Of a stretch of 64,000 bases of DNA, positions 1-9,102 are shown in pieces (positions within the stretch are counted from its first letter, which is position 1; each line of letters opens with the position of its first letter). The stretch lies in contig JANQLU010000005.1 of assembly GCA_028280445.1 (NCBI GenBank), forward strand, positions 62,001 through 126,000. Reading direction: 5' to 3'. Under the pieces are notes generated by a model. The model was given only the letters and a program-made list of their open reading frames with translations, was not told the origin of the DNA and searched no databases. Both the position numbers and the translations under genes were made by a program. This DNA comes from Pirellulaceae bacterium (GTDB taxonomy: Bacteria; Planctomycetota; Planctomycetia; Pirellulales; Pirellulaceae).

Positions 1-295
1 CACACCCCATGATGCCGGCGTGGAATTCGAATCCAACCAGTTGATTCACAATCGAATCGGCGACGCACAAAATTTTTAAATCGGTTCGTGTGCTGGTTTC
101 CAAAAACCGTTCGAGTTTTGATTCTGCGATCAGCACAGAATTGATATCGAAATCACTTTCAATCAATCGTTGAACAACCCATTTACCTTCGGCAATAAAG
201 TAGTTTGACCAGCGCGTGTAGTTGTTTTTCTTTAAATCGCGGTATACATCCAGCTGAGTATCGTCGATCGAATTGATTTCAATGATCTGGCTCAT
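1..295 (-). CDS. TrmH/SpoU-family RNA 2'-O-methyltransferase, N-terminal part (runs off window)
   Basis: The minus strand is open from an ATG at 293-295 to the window edge, giving the first 98 residues. They match the substrate-binding N-terminal domain of SpoU/TrmH methyltransferases. A charged helix is followed by FIAEGKWVVQRLI (residues 33-45), then an alpha/beta fold in which VLIAES and ILCVADSIVNQL alternate. The piece ends in FHAGIMGC, which corresponds to the conserved GFHRG-like turn before the SAM-binding knot. The family methylates a ribose 2'-OH in rRNA or tRNA using SAM. The catalytic knot domain lies outside the window, so the exact RNA target cannot be named. Confidence 0.8.
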   Translation of the reverse strand, partial: MSQIIEINSIDDTQLDVYRDLKKNNYTRWSNYFIAEGKWVVQRLIESDFDINSVLIAESKLERFLETSTRTDLKILCVADSIVNQLVGFEFHAGIMGC

Positions 296-770
296 GGGTG
301 GATATCATCACGGCTCAAAAAATCGTTCAATGCTGAACGATTTTTCAGCACAACGTGTTTGGCGAAACGAAGATTGAATCAAAATCGTAACCCGAAACGC
401 CAACGAGGAACAAGAAAACGTCAACGAACAAGAAAGCTCAATCAACCGTCGATTGTCGTCAGAGGCAAAGCCACCTGTGAGCGGCAAGCCGCTCACAGGA
501 TCAGACCCGTCGTGGATCGATCGCGCGGAAAAACAGCGCATGAATAGCACGAAAAAATTGTCACGTTTTAACTTGTAACGATCAGGCGAGTTATAAAAAC
601 GGAACAAATGGACAAGAATTGGCAATTTCACAAAAACAGCGATCGTTTCAACAAAATCTCAGCTCTTTTTTTCCGATATTTTCTTCAAATGATATATTTT
701 GCTGTCCATAAACGCTAAGATTTAGGCTTTAGAAATATACGCCCGTCGATTCATAATTTTGGAGAAGGAC
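296..770. other. Intergenic region without a recognisable gene
   Basis: About 475 bases between the divergent methyltransferase and the secreted protein at 771. Short reading frames here have no recognisable similarity, and the two longest overlap on opposite strands. The only clear structure is a 20-base perfect palindromic repeat at 477-496. The AT-rich 650-760 segment probably carries the promoter of the downstream gene, but no convincing -35/-10 pair was found. Confidence 0.6.
477..496. repeat. Dispersed palindrome, family C (GTGAGCGGC / GCCGCTCAC), minimal copy
   Basis: GTGAGCGGC is followed after two bases by its inverse complement GCCGCTCAC. The same arms recur at 19244-19342, 38148-38226 and 62272-62332 with longer centres. 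This is the shortest copy in the window. Confidence 0.75.
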
Positions 771-1601
771 ATGTTACGTCGCTTCGGACTTTTTGCCTTG
801 CTTACGGTTCTGAGTTTGTGTGTGAGCCAAATCAATGCCCAAGACCTGTTCAACAAGAAAAAAGGCGGGCTCGCAAACGCATTTTCAAAAAGCAAATCCG
901 ACGGAAAAAAAACGACGGGTAATAAATCCGGCTACACCATGGCCGATCTCGAGAAATTCGTAAAATCGAACAAAAACATCAAGGATGTTAAAAAAATCGG
1001 GGAACGAGCTTTTCGGTTTGATTTCAAATTCTCGGGCAAAAAAGCTTGGACATTGCCAACGTATATTGAATTCAGCAAAAGCGATACCAACCTGTGGTTT
1101 ACGTTTATGCTCGATACGATCGATGGAAATCCCAAAGATTATCCCGATCGACTGTTGAAGATGCTGACATTCAATGGATCTTACGGCGACAGTTTCTTTT
1201 CGATCTGGCCGAAAAACAAACAAATTACGTTGGTCGGTGCCATTCAACTGCATGGCAAAATTACTGACGCCGAAGTCCTGGACCAATTGAATTATCTCGG
1301 ACGGCTGGCCGACCGAAACGAAGAACTTTGGAACACCCGCATGTGGAACGATGCCCCCAAATACGTGGGCAGTTGGAAAGCGACCGGGGGTGTCAACATG
1401 ACAATCAAACTCGATCGCAATGGTAAATTCGAGTTGGTCACCAACGGTAACAAAACCGTGGGATCTTACAAAATCGGCGACGGCAAAATCGAGATGACAG
1501 AAAAAGGTGGCGAGACCATCACTGGAAAAATTGATTTCACCGACGCGAATAATTTCAACCTTGAGGTTGGCGATAATAAAATAAAATTCGTGCGGCAGTA
1601 A
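771..1601 (+). CDS. Secreted lipocalin-like hypothetical protein (paralogue of 36821-37639)
   Basis: 276 residues. The ATG at 771 is preceded by GGAGAAGG at 761-768, so it is preferred to a TTG four codons upstream. A signal peptide ends near QINAQ, followed by the DLFNKKKGGL motif shared exactly in style with the protein at 36821. The middle (about residues 50-190) is a mixed alpha/beta region with many aromatics. The last 70 residues (YVGSWKATGG... then repeated GKIEM, GKIDF and KFELV strands, ending NKIKFVRQ) resemble the short lipocalin-like beta-barrel domain found in secreted bacterial proteins that test solute or lipid binding. The function is unknown. A strong intrinsic terminator follows at 1635. 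Both paralogues are monocistronic, each with its own terminator. Confidence 0.8.
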   Translation: MLRRFGLFALLTVLSLCVSQINAQDLFNKKKGGLANAFSKSKSDGKKTTGNKSGYTMADLEKFVKSNKNIKDVKKIGERAFRFDFKFSGKKAWTLPTYIEFSKSDTNLWFTFMLDTIDGNPKDYPDRLLKMLTFNGSYGDSFFSIWPKNKQITLVGAIQLHGKITDAEVLDQLNYLGRLADRNEELWNTRMWNDAPKYVGSWKATGGVNMTIKLDRNGKFELVTNGNKTVGSYKIGDGKIEMTEKGGETITGKIDFTDANNFNLEVGDNKIKFVRQ

Positions 1602-1634
1602 GTAATACGAATTTGTTGACTTGGTCGAATTTTT

Positions 1635-1669
1635 AAAGAGCCGCCTGCTTTGTTGGCGGCTCTTTTTTT
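1635..1669 (+). terminator. Intrinsic terminator after the lipocalin-like gene
   Basis: GAGCCGCC (1638-1645) pairs perfectly with GGCGGCTC (1655-1662) across a 9-base loop, followed by seven T. It ends the transcript of the 771-1601 gene. Confidence 0.9.
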
Positions 1670-1695
1670 CACGATAGATTTTGGGTGGTTTTCAA

Positions 1696-2817
1696 ATGAT
1701 TCTTCCTCGACTCTCAAGTTTCCCAAAAATGACAGTCGCGATCTGCTTTGTCGCATCTTTGGCTTTGTCCTTTCGCGTTTCGGCCGACGAAAAAGTTTAT
1801 AACAAAACCATTCAATCAACCGTTTGGATTGTGACTAAAACGGCAACCGGCACCGGCGTATTGATCGACGAAAAAAATCGGCTCGTGGTCACAAACGAAC
1901 ACGTCGTCGGCACGAACAAAACCGTCACGATTTTTTTTCCAGTCGAAGTCAACAAGCGCCGCGTCGCGGAATCCAAGTATTATCTCGAACGCAGAAAATC
2001 ATTGGGCATCGTAGGCAAAGTCATCGCCACCAATTCACAACGTGACATCGCCATTGTTCAACTGGCCAGCATTCCTCGCGGCAAAAAAGCAATCGCGATC
2101 GGCAAACCTGCCCAACCCGGCGCCGAAGTTCACTCGATTGGAAACCCGGGCAACAGCGATGCGCTGTGGGTTTACACTTCGGGACAGGTTCGCGCCAACT
2201 ACTACCGCATTTTTTCAACGTCCAAGCGTAGACGGATGCAGGTCCTCGAAACACAATCACCCATCAACCCCGGGGACAGTGGCGGACCGATTGTCAACAA
2301 TAATGGCGAATTGGTCGGAATTTCCCAGTCATTCAGTACCAAAGGACGCTTGATCAGCCATGGCGTCGATATCTCTGAAATCACATGGTTTCTCGACAAA
2401 ACTCGTGATTCCAACAAAAACCTGGTTTCCAACAAAAAATCGTCCTCGTCGTCTGACAACAAAGACACCAGCAACAACAAACCGACCATATCGAGACGCG
2501 TTGTCGAAGTCGGTGGCGGGCGAAAGCAACTCGTGTTGATCTCCAACGAAATCGACAGTTATCAGAACGTCAAAACTCGTAAAATCTGGTCGTTGGCGAA
2601 GACGTTTTCTGGAAAAATTCCTCAATCCACTTCGCTCCAAATGCTCCAGCAAAACAGCGAAACCAAAATTGGAGGTTGGGTACTCGAACAATCGTCCGGA
2701 AATACTCACGCCATCTTTCTGGCACATGCCAATGCCAACGCAACCGACCAGGAACTGCAATCGATTGTCGACTATGTTGCCAAAGTCACCGACGCTATGA
2801 AAAAGCAGTGGAAGTAA
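1696..2817 (+). CDS. Secreted trypsin-like (S1C-type) serine protease with C-terminal extension
   Basis: 373 residues, starting at the ATG at 1696 (a TTG in frame at 1681 is less likely). A signal peptide covers roughly residues 1-30, with a core around residues 12-26. The chymotrypsin-fold catalytic triad is intact: His69 in VTNEHVV, Asp117 in RDIAIVQL and Ser195 in NPGDSGGPIV. After the protease domain comes a low-complexity Ser/Asn/Lys linker (about 238-262), then an unrecognised C-terminal domain of about 110 residues. There is no PDZ domain, unlike DegP/HtrA. It probably acts as a periplasmic or exported endopeptidase. A second protease of the same design, with its own different C-terminus, is at 50442-51542. 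Confidence 0.85.
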   Translation: MILPRLSSFPKMTVAICFVASLALSFRVSADEKVYNKTIQSTVWIVTKTATGTGVLIDEKNRLVVTNEHVVGTNKTVTIFFPVEVNKRRVAESKYYLERRKSLGIVGKVIATNSQRDIAIVQLASIPRGKKAIAIGKPAQPGAEVHSIGNPGNSDALWVYTSGQVRANYYRIFSTSKRRRMQVLETQSPINPGDSGGPIVNNNGELVGISQSFSTKGRLISHGVDISEITWFLDKTRDSNKNLVSNKKSSSSSDNKDTSNNKPTISRRVVEVGGGRKQLVLISNEIDSYQNVKTRKIWSLAKTFSGKIPQSTSLQMLQQNSETKIGGWVLEQSSGNTHAIFLAHANANATDQELQSIVDYVAKVTDAMKKQWK

Positions 2818-2843
2818 TTTTCCAAAGCTAGGAAGCAATGTTG

Positions 2844-4049
2844 TTATAGACCGACCATTTCGGCCCAGGTTTCCAGCAACTGATACTGTCTGACAAAATC
2901 ATTTTCGATAACACCTGTCGGTGATTTAAAGAAACACGCAAGATGCGTCAGCAACCCGGTTTCACCTCGCCGGGCAGACAGTTCGGTAAAACGGAACAAG
3001 TCGATCGCCAACGGTGCCGCTAACAATGAATCGCAGCCTTGCCAGGTAAACTGCAATGTCATCGGTGTGCCCATAAACCCTTGGAAATGAATATGGTCCC
3101 ACGCCGTTTTCCAATCACCGAGACTTTTGATGTATTCGATGGTGACCAAAGTTTGTGGCGAGTATCCTAAAATTTGTCCTAACAATTGATCCTTGCTGGT
3201 TACCTTGGCTTGCTTGTTGACCGGATCGTCCAGCACCTCGCCGTCGCGATTGCCAAAAATATTGTGACCGACCCAACTCATCACGTTCAAATGGCGGGCG
3301 GCAAACATCGGCGCCAAAACGCTTTTCATCAACGTTTCACCTGTTTTGCCGTCGCGACCCATGTGACAAACTTCGCGGTCGTTCGCCAATTTTTCGATCG
3401 CGGTACAACTCGATCCGACCGACGGTGTAAAATTCACATACGGCATCCCGTTGAGAATCGCTGCTGCCGCATAAATAGAACTCGCCGCAAGAGGACACGT
3501 GTCCGCTTTTTCTAACGTCTTTTCGACCTTGTCCCAGGTTTTGGGAATTTTCTTGACATCCACAGCCGGTTCGGTGGACGACAAATTGACGACCACCACG
3601 TTATCCAACTCGTGAGTGGATTGGAATTTCTTCAAATCCCTCATCACGCGAGACATCGCTTGTTTGGGAGTTTCTTTTTTCTGCAGTAGTTTTTTGTCGG
3701 CCAATTTCTTAATCGTCTCGCCGACGTTGACCAAAATTCCAGGCTTGATGTTTTTTTCGATTTTGGAAATTTCAGTTTTGCATTTTGAAATAACATTCGA
3801 ATCAAACACGTGATTGTGTTCATGAATTTGCTGAATTTCATCCAACAATGTCGTTTTACGAATTTCGTGACCGCCGATCACGATCTGTGACCAGTCCACC
3901 AAATCCAGATTTTGAAACCGGGGGAGTTCGCTCGCCAATCCGACGGTACTCGACTGTTTCTTTTTGAGTGAAACCAGGCCCAAAATGGTTGTGACAGCGA
4001 CAGCTCCTTTTGCTCCAACAATCCATAAACCAACACGACATTTTGCCAT
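2844..4049 (-). CDS. ino1: Inositol-3-phosphate synthase (myo-inositol-1-phosphate synthase)
   Basis: 401 residues from the ATG at 4049. The protein opens with a Rossmann-like segment (VGLWIVGAKGAVA) for NAD binding. It contains the family signatures NLSSTEPA, the LNGMPYVNFTPS stretch, the HMGRDGKTGETL phosphate/catalytic loop, and SWVGHNIFGNRDG followed by a Lys-rich segment. The enzyme converts glucose-6-phosphate to inositol-3-phosphate using NAD internally, the entry step for inositol lipids and other inositol compounds. It is transcribed convergently with the upstream protease gene (27 bases apart) and divergently from the aminotransferase. The start of the ORF with a TTG one codon earlier is possible but adds nothing. 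Confidence 0.93.
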   Translation of the reverse strand: MAKCRVGLWIVGAKGAVAVTTILGLVSLKKKQSSTVGLASELPRFQNLDLVDWSQIVIGGHEIRKTTLLDEIQQIHEHNHVFDSNVISKCKTEISKIEKNIKPGILVNVGETIKKLADKKLLQKKETPKQAMSRVMRDLKKFQSTHELDNVVVVNLSSTEPAVDVKKIPKTWDKVEKTLEKADTCPLAASSIYAAAAILNGMPYVNFTPSVGSSCTAIEKLANDREVCHMGRDGKTGETLMKSVLAPMFAARHLNVMSWVGHNIFGNRDGEVLDDPVNKQAKVTSKDQLLGQILGYSPQTLVTIEYIKSLGDWKTAWDHIHFQGFMGTPMTLQFTWQGCDSLLAAPLAIDLFRFTELSARRGETGLLTHLACFFKSPTGVIENDFVRQYQLLETWAEMVGL

Positions 4050-4366
4050 CAAAGACTAATCCAGAAAAATCTAAAAAATCAAAGTATTCGTTTCGTTTTA
4101 TTTTGACTGCAATTCGACAAAATAAAACGGGACACCAACGGAATCGCTCAATATTGCGGAACTTCTTTCAGCCTAGCACGGTCTCTTACGGCTGCAATTC
4201 TAAAGCTGCCCCGAAGTCGATCGACCGCATGCGATGCCGTCTTTTACAACAAACCAATTGTTTCAGAAAAGGGGCCTATTCGACAGCCAAGTGATCCGCA
4301 AAATGAACGTTGACACAATGACTAACACAATGTGTCGAGTCAACTAACAACATATTTGGTTTTTCA
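4050..4366. other. Divergent promoter region between ino1 and the aminotransferase
   Basis: A 317-base gap with no credible gene. It must hold the promoters of two divergent genes. The one structural feature seen is the dyad at 4309-4344. Confidence 0.6.
4309..4344. promoter_or_regulatory. Dyad-symmetric element upstream of the aminotransferase
   Basis: GTTGACACA (4309-4317) and TGTGTCGAGTCAAC (4331-4344) are inverse complements apart from a 2-base bulge. The pair ends 22 bases before the aminotransferase ATG, so it could be an operator or a leader hairpin. No regulator can be named. Confidence 0.35.
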
Positions 4367-5560
4367 ATGTTTGAGTCAGTTCAACCCGCAGCTCCTGATC
4401 CGATATTTGGTTTAACAAAACTTTTCCGTGCCGACAGCAACCCGGAGAAAATCAATCTGGCGGCTGGAATTTATCAGGACAATTTTGGAAAAACACCAGC
4501 ATTGGAATGTGTTCAACAGGCCGTTCGCCGCATCGCCGATCGCGCGGTGGACCGTCAGTATTTGCCAATCGACGGAAACTCCCGATACAACGAGGCAATT
4601 GCCGAAGTGCTGTTGGGTGCCGACCATCCCGCCATCGCAGACCAGCGTTACTGCACCATTCAAACGCTGGGCGGAACATCGGCTTTGAAAGTCGCTGCCG
4701 ATACGATTTTCTCATTATTTGGCAAGAAAAAGATCTGGTTTAGCGACCCCACTTGGGGAAATCACCTGCATATTTTTGGGTCCGCCGGCCACGAAACAGA
4801 CTCCTATCCCTGGATTGATCAATCGCGTACGGCACTGGATTTTGATCGCTTGACCGAATCTCTCAACCAGATCCCAAGTGGCGATGTGATTGTCTTACAC
4901 GGGTGTTGCCACAACCCAACCGGAGTCGATCCGACACCCGAACAATGGAAAACGATCAAGGAAATTGTTCAGCAACGAGGTCTGCTCACGATCTTTGACA
5001 TTGCCTATCAAGGATTTGCCGAATCGCTGGAGGCGGACGCTTCGATCATCCGACAATTTTGTGAATCCTCTGACGATCTGATGATCTGCAACTCGTTTTC
5101 GAAAAATTTCAGTCTCTACAACGAGCGCGTTGGAGGCCTGACCATAACCTCGGGCAATTCACAGATTTGTCAAAATATCCTGTCACATGTGAAACGATCG
5201 GTTCGTGGCAATTACTCCAATCCTCCGCATCAAGGCGCGGCGATCGTTGCCGAGGTTTTGGCGGATGAGCAACTGAAATCGCTTTGGGTCAGTGAACTGG
5301 AAACCATGCGATCCCGGATCATTGAAATGCGGGCTGCGTTTTACAAACGAATGAGCGAGTTGTTGCCCAACGCCGATTTCTCTTTTGTGATCGCGCAACG
5401 CGGCATGTTCAGCTTTACGGGACTCAATCCAGATCAAGTCGATCGACTCCGCGATCAATACTCGATCTATCTTTTGAAAAGCGGACGAATCAACCTTGCC
5501 GGGTTGTCCAATGACAATGTGGAACGAGTCTGCAAAGCGATTGCATCAGTCGCCAACTAG
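4367..5560 (+). CDS. Aspartate/aromatic-amino-acid aminotransferase (fold-type I, AspC/TyrB-like)
   Basis: 397 residues, the usual length for this family. The opening VQPAAPDPIFGLTKLFRADSNPEKINLAAGIY is characteristic of the AspC/TyrB branch. HNPTG at about residues 182-186 and the PLP-binding Lys246 in SFSKNFSLYNERVG are present, together with the C-terminal substrate Arg in RGMFSF / LSNDN surroundings. It should catalyse reversible transfer of the amino group between aspartate or aromatic amino acids and 2-oxoglutarate in the cytoplasm. The gene stands alone. The downstream gene is convergent, starting its coding 15 bases away. Confidence 0.9.
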   Translation: MFESVQPAAPDPIFGLTKLFRADSNPEKINLAAGIYQDNFGKTPALECVQQAVRRIADRAVDRQYLPIDGNSRYNEAIAEVLLGADHPAIADQRYCTIQTLGGTSALKVAADTIFSLFGKKKIWFSDPTWGNHLHIFGSAGHETDSYPWIDQSRTALDFDRLTESLNQIPSGDVIVLHGCCHNPTGVDPTPEQWKTIKEIVQQRGLLTIFDIAYQGFAESLEADASIIRQFCESSDDLMICNSFSKNFSLYNERVGGLTITSGNSQICQNILSHVKRSVRGNYSNPPHQGAAIVAEVLADEQLKSLWVSELETMRSRIIEMRAAFYKRMSELLPNADFSFVIAQRGMFSFTGLNPDQVDRLRDQYSIYLLKSGRINLAGLSNDNVERVCKAIASVAN

Positions 5561-5575
5561 ACATGTATCAAATTG

Positions 5576-6322
5576 TTAGTTAGCACGGCGCGACTTCACC
5601 CACTTGATCGCGAACCTTGCCAACAGCGGAAACGTGCCCAGCAAAACAAACGCGATAACGAACTGCGTCAACTGCTCGGGCGAAAACACCGCATTGATTC
5701 TTTCATCGGCCAATTTTTGCAATGTTGGAACTCGTGACCCGGCATACACGTAAACAATCGTACCGGGCAACATTCCAATCTGGCTGACCCACCAAAATGT
5801 TCTGACGCGAATCTCGGTCAAACCCATCACGGCATTGATGATAAAGAAGGGGAAGGCGGGAATCAGGCGCAAGGTAAACAGAAAAAACGCGCCGTCTTTT
5901 TCAAACGATTCGTTAAAACTCTGCAATCGATCTGCAAATCGATTTTGAATCGATTCTCCAAATAAATAGCGACTCAACAGAAACGCCAATGTGGCACCCG
6001 TTGTCGACGCAAAACTGATCAAGATCAATGCCGGCCAAAAACCAAAAAACCAGGCATACGCCAACGACAGTACTGTCGCTCCAGGCAATGACAAACCTGT
6101 GACGACGATATAAATCAAAAAAGCAGCGCCAAAAATCAGCACAGGTTGTCGCGCATGAAAATCCCTCAGCGAACCTTCGTGTTCTGCCAATTTCTCAAAT
6201 GTCAGCAGGTGTCCGAAAAAAACCCAGATCAACAAAGCCGCGGAAGCAACGCCAACCAAAACAGCCAGCCGAACCAACCAACGCCGATCTTTTTGATCTG
6301 AATCTGGTGTTTTCTCTGCCAT
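5576..6322 (-). CDS. TVP38/TMEM64-family (DedA-like, SNARE-associated domain) membrane protein
   Basis: 248 residues with an N-terminal transmembrane helix (about 17-40) and several further hydrophobic helices. The central PGATVLSLAYAWFFGFWPALILISFASTTGATLAF-type segment matches the VTT/DedA re-entrant loop, whose Gly-rich motif is typical of the family. RLIPAFPFFIINAVMGLTEIR and the following PGTIVYVYAGS are also conserved family landmarks. VTT proteins act as lipid scramblases or flippases in other organisms. The substrate here is not predictable. The C-terminus is basic and cytoplasmic. Confidence 0.85.
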   Translation of the reverse strand: MAEKTPDSDQKDRRWLVRLAVLVGVASAALLIWVFFGHLLTFEKLAEHEGSLRDFHARQPVLIFGAAFLIYIVVTGLSLPGATVLSLAYAWFFGFWPALILISFASTTGATLAFLLSRYLFGESIQNRFADRLQSFNESFEKDGAFFLFTLRLIPAFPFFIINAVMGLTEIRVRTFWWVSQIGMLPGTIVYVYAGSRVPTLQKLADERINAVFSPEQLTQFVIAFVLLGTFPLLARFAIKWVKSRRAN

Positions 6323-6410
6323 GATGTCGCCAGTAAAGTCACCGATTAATCAAATCGTTCGCTCGTCCACCGAAAACGCAACCAGCGAGACGATTAACAT
6401 CACATTCCAG

Positions 6411-6485
6411 GTTAAAGGGGTCGGGAGTCAATTGTGCAGATGCACCCAAAGGGCCGTTCCGGCAATTGACTCCCGACCCCTTTAA
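6411..6485. repeat. Long perfect-armed palindrome, family E (GGTTAAAGGGGTCGGGAGTC arms)
   Basis: About 26-base arms at 6411-6436 and 6460-6485 are inverse complements, reading ...GGGGTCGGGAGTCAATTG and its inverse, around a 23-base centre. Sequences of this style are often REP-like elements mobilised by Y1 (TnpA-REP) transposases. No transposase is present nearby. Confidence 0.75.
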
Positions 6486-6604
6486 CCCCAACTTGCCGAA
6501 AAACAGACCACTACCAATATCACGATTCGGTTCTCACTGACATATCCTTTCGTATAGAATCAATGACTCGACTCAAAGCGAAACATTACAGGTTTTTCGG
6601 ATAG

Positions 6605-8758
6605 ATGAACATGAATATGCACACTGTAACCAAACTCTTTGCGGTCACAATCGCCGTGACTTACATTTTTCAATCCAGCACCCCCGGTCAGGAAGATAAA
6701 TCAATGAGCGAAAAAAATCCGCTGATTCGAAAATGGGATGGCCCGTACGGAGGTGTTCCTCCATGGCGTGAAATCAGCGTCAACGAATTTGAAAAAGCGA
6801 TCGATAAAGCCATCGAAATGTCGACCGCTGATATCGAAAAAATTGCCAACAATCCCGCGGCTCCAACTTTCGGTAACACGATTGTTGCCGTGGAAAAATC
6901 CGGGGCAGCGCTCGACCGCGTCACAACCATGTTTTTTGTACACACGGCCAATCTGAAAATCGGTGTGATTCCGGATATCGAAGCCGCTGTGATGCCCAAA
7001 CTTTCCAAACACTCAGACTCGATCATCCAGAATAAAAAACTGTTTGATCGCATTGCCACGGTTTACGAAGGTGACGAAATGAAAAAATTGTCGCCAGCCC
7101 AAAAACGACTAACGGAGAAACGCTACAAGTCGTTTGTACGCCAGGGTGCCAAACTCTCCGACGCTGACAAAAAGAAACTTTCGACGATCAACGCGCAACT
7201 TGCCACCTTGTTCACACAATTCAGTACCAACGTCCTCAAGGACGAAGAAAAAATCACGATCCTCACCGAAAAATCTCAAATCGATGGGCTCCCTGCCAGC
7301 TTCGTTGCCTCGCTCGCCGAAGCCGGAAAGAAACATTCCAAAGACGGCAAACAAGTTTGGGTCGTCAACAACACTCGGTCATCGATGGAACCGTACCTGA
7401 CCTACGCCAAAGATCGCAAGACGCGCGAAAAAGTTTGGCGGACCTATTACAGCCGCGGTGACAATGGTGATGAACGAGACAACAACGAGATCATTACCGC
7501 AATTCTCAAACTTCGCGCAGAACGCGCGCTGTTGTTGGGCTACAAAACTCATGCTCACTGGCGACTCGAACCTCAAATGGCCAAGACACCGGAAAACACC
7601 ATGAAGCTGATGTTACAGGTGTGGCCCAAAGCGGTTCAGCGCGTCAAAGAAGAAGTTGCCGACATGCAAAAAATTGCGGATGCCGAAGGCAATGGCATCA
7701 AAATCGAACCGTGGGATTATCGTTACTACGCCGAAATTGTTCGCAAACAAAAATACGATCTCGATTTCAACGAAGTGAAACCGTATTTGCAAATGGAAAA
7801 ATTGCGCGAAGGCATGATGTGGGCCGCCGGCGAACTGTATGGTTTCAAATTCAAACAAGTCTCCGATGTGCCCGTGTTCCACTCGGACGTTCGTGTTTGG
7901 GAAGTCACTCGCGATGGCAAACACGTGGGCCTCTGGGTTTTTGACCCTTACGCTCGTCGCGGAAAACGCAGTGGTGCCTGGATGAACGCCTATCGCATTC
8001 AGCGCAATATCGACAAACCGATTTCTCCGATCGTTTCGAACAACTCCAATTTCGTCAAAGGAAAACCGGGCGAACCGGTTCTCATTTCCTGGGATGATGC
8101 GGTTACCCTGTTCCACGAATTTGGCCATGCCCTGCACGGCCTTTGCAGCAATTGCCAATACCCGTCGCAAGCCGGTACCTCCGTCGCGCGCGACTACGTC
8201 GAATTCCCATCGCAGCTCAACGAACATTGGCTTTCAACTCCGGAAATCCTTTCCAAATTCGCCGTTCACTACAAAACAGGAAAACCGATTCCTAAAGAGT
8301 TGCTGGACAAAATCGAAAAAGCGGCAACGTTCAACCAAGGGTTCGCAACAGTCGAATATTTGGCAAGTGCGTTGATCGATATGAAACTTCATCTAGCCGG
8401 CAATGTCAAAATCGACCCCGATAAATTCGAGCGTGAAACCCTTGCAGAATTGGGAATGCCCAAGGAAATCGTGATGCGTCACCGCACACCTCAATTCAGT
8501 CATGTCTTTAGCAGCGATGGATATTCGGCCGGTTACTACAGCTACCTGTGGTCCGACGCATTGACTGCTGACGCGGCCGAAGTGTTCGAAGATGCCGGTT
8601 CGTATTACAAAAAAGAACTCGCCAAAAGCCTGTTTGACAATATCATGTCGGTCGGCGACACCATTGATCCGGCCGAAGGGTTCCGTAAATTCCGCGGACG
8701 CGATGTTGATACAAAAGCGTTACTCCGCAAACGCGGTTTTCCCGTCGACAAAAAATAA
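6605..8758 (+). CDS. M3-family metallopeptidase (oligopeptidase A / peptidyl-dipeptidase Dcp type), exported
   Basis: 717 residues, the usual length for the family. An N-terminal signal peptide (about residues 1-29) precedes a helical N-terminal half. The zinc site is HEFGH at residues 504-508, inside the expected FHEFGHALHGL context. The third ligand Glu lies some 25-30 residues later in the YVEFPSQLNEHW segment. The C-terminal helical lobe with FSSDGYSAGYYSYLWSD closes the active-site channel in this family. It should cleave short oligopeptides, here in the periplasm or extracellular space. An alternative start at the internal ATG before SEKNPLIRKW would make it cytoplasmic, but the hydrophobic leader argues for export. 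Confidence 0.92.
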   Translation: MNMNMHTVTKLFAVTIAVTYIFQSSTPGQEDKSMSEKNPLIRKWDGPYGGVPPWREISVNEFEKAIDKAIEMSTADIEKIANNPAAPTFGNTIVAVEKSGAALDRVTTMFFVHTANLKIGVIPDIEAAVMPKLSKHSDSIIQNKKLFDRIATVYEGDEMKKLSPAQKRLTEKRYKSFVRQGAKLSDADKKKLSTINAQLATLFTQFSTNVLKDEEKITILTEKSQIDGLPASFVASLAEAGKKHSKDGKQVWVVNNTRSSMEPYLTYAKDRKTREKVWRTYYSRGDNGDERDNNEIITAILKLRAERALLLGYKTHAHWRLEPQMAKTPENTMKLMLQVWPKAVQRVKEEVADMQKIADAEGNGIKIEPWDYRYYAEIVRKQKYDLDFNEVKPYLQMEKLREGMMWAAGELYGFKFKQVSDVPVFHSDVRVWEVTRDGKHVGLWVFDPYARRGKRSGAWMNAYRIQRNIDKPISPIVSNNSNFVKGKPGEPVLISWDDAVTLFHEFGHALHGLCSNCQYPSQAGTSVARDYVEFPSQLNEHWLSTPEILSKFAVHYKTGKPIPKELLDKIEKAATFNQGFATVEYLASALIDMKLHLAGNVKIDPDKFERETLAELGMPKEIVMRHRTPQFSHVFSSDGYSAGYYSYLWSDALTADAAEVFEDAGSYYKKELAKSLFDNIMSVGDTIDPAEGFRKFRGRDVDTKALLRKRGFPVDKK

Positions 8759-8784
8759 ACGTGAATAACATCGCGGCGTTATTT

Positions 8785-8840
8785 GTAGGGCCGGTTCCTA
8801 CCGGCCGTTTTTTGAATTGGCCGGTAGGAACCGGCCCTAC
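8785..8840. repeat. Dispersed palindrome, family A (GTAGGGCCGGTTCC...)
   Basis: GTAGGGCCGGTTCCTACCGG and its inverse complement are separated by a short T-rich centre. Further copies lie at 12462-12610, 17724-17895, 20191-20246, 42965-43022 and 62751-62809, with half copies at 8943-8965 and 19078-19101. Confidence 0.9.
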
Positions 8841-8876
8841 TTACCAATTGTATTTTTCCAAATCTCTTTGGACAGA

Positions 8877-8930
8877 ATTGACAGGATAAGATCCGAAAAC
8901 ATCCTGTTCATCCTGTAAATCCTGTCAAAA
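8877..8930. repeat. GACAGGAT / ATCCTGTC inverted repeat
   Basis: TTGACAGGAT near 8877 is mirrored by ATCCTGTAAATCCTGTCAA ending near 8930, with an extra ATCCTGTTC unit between. It looks like a small palindromic intergenic repeat of a separate family. Confidence 0.6.
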
Positions 8931-8942
8931 CTGTTTTTCGAA

Positions 8943-8965
8943 TCGGCCGGTAGAACCGGCCCTAC
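8943..8965. repeat. Family A repeat, half copy
   Basis: TCGGCCGGTAGAACCGGCCC matches one arm of the family A palindrome with one base deleted. Its partner arm is missing. Confidence 0.7.
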
Positions 8966-9102
8966 CCACGCTTCGCGCTTGTGATGTAACGTCAAATTTC
9001 ATTGCAAAAATCTGCACTTCGATGGCTTAAATCTGAACCAAACTCGCTTAAAATGATTTGCCGACGAGGAAAGAAACATCATTCCAACCCACGAGGCCCG
9101 CG

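Larger units (their letters stand above)
8759..9102. other. Repeat-filled intergenic region
   Basis: About 340 bases between the M3 peptidase and the oxidoreductase gene, without a gene. It holds a full family A palindrome (8785-8840), an imperfect direct/inverted element built on GACAGGAT / ATCCTGTC (8877-8930), and a half copy of family A (8943-8965). Confidence 0.7.
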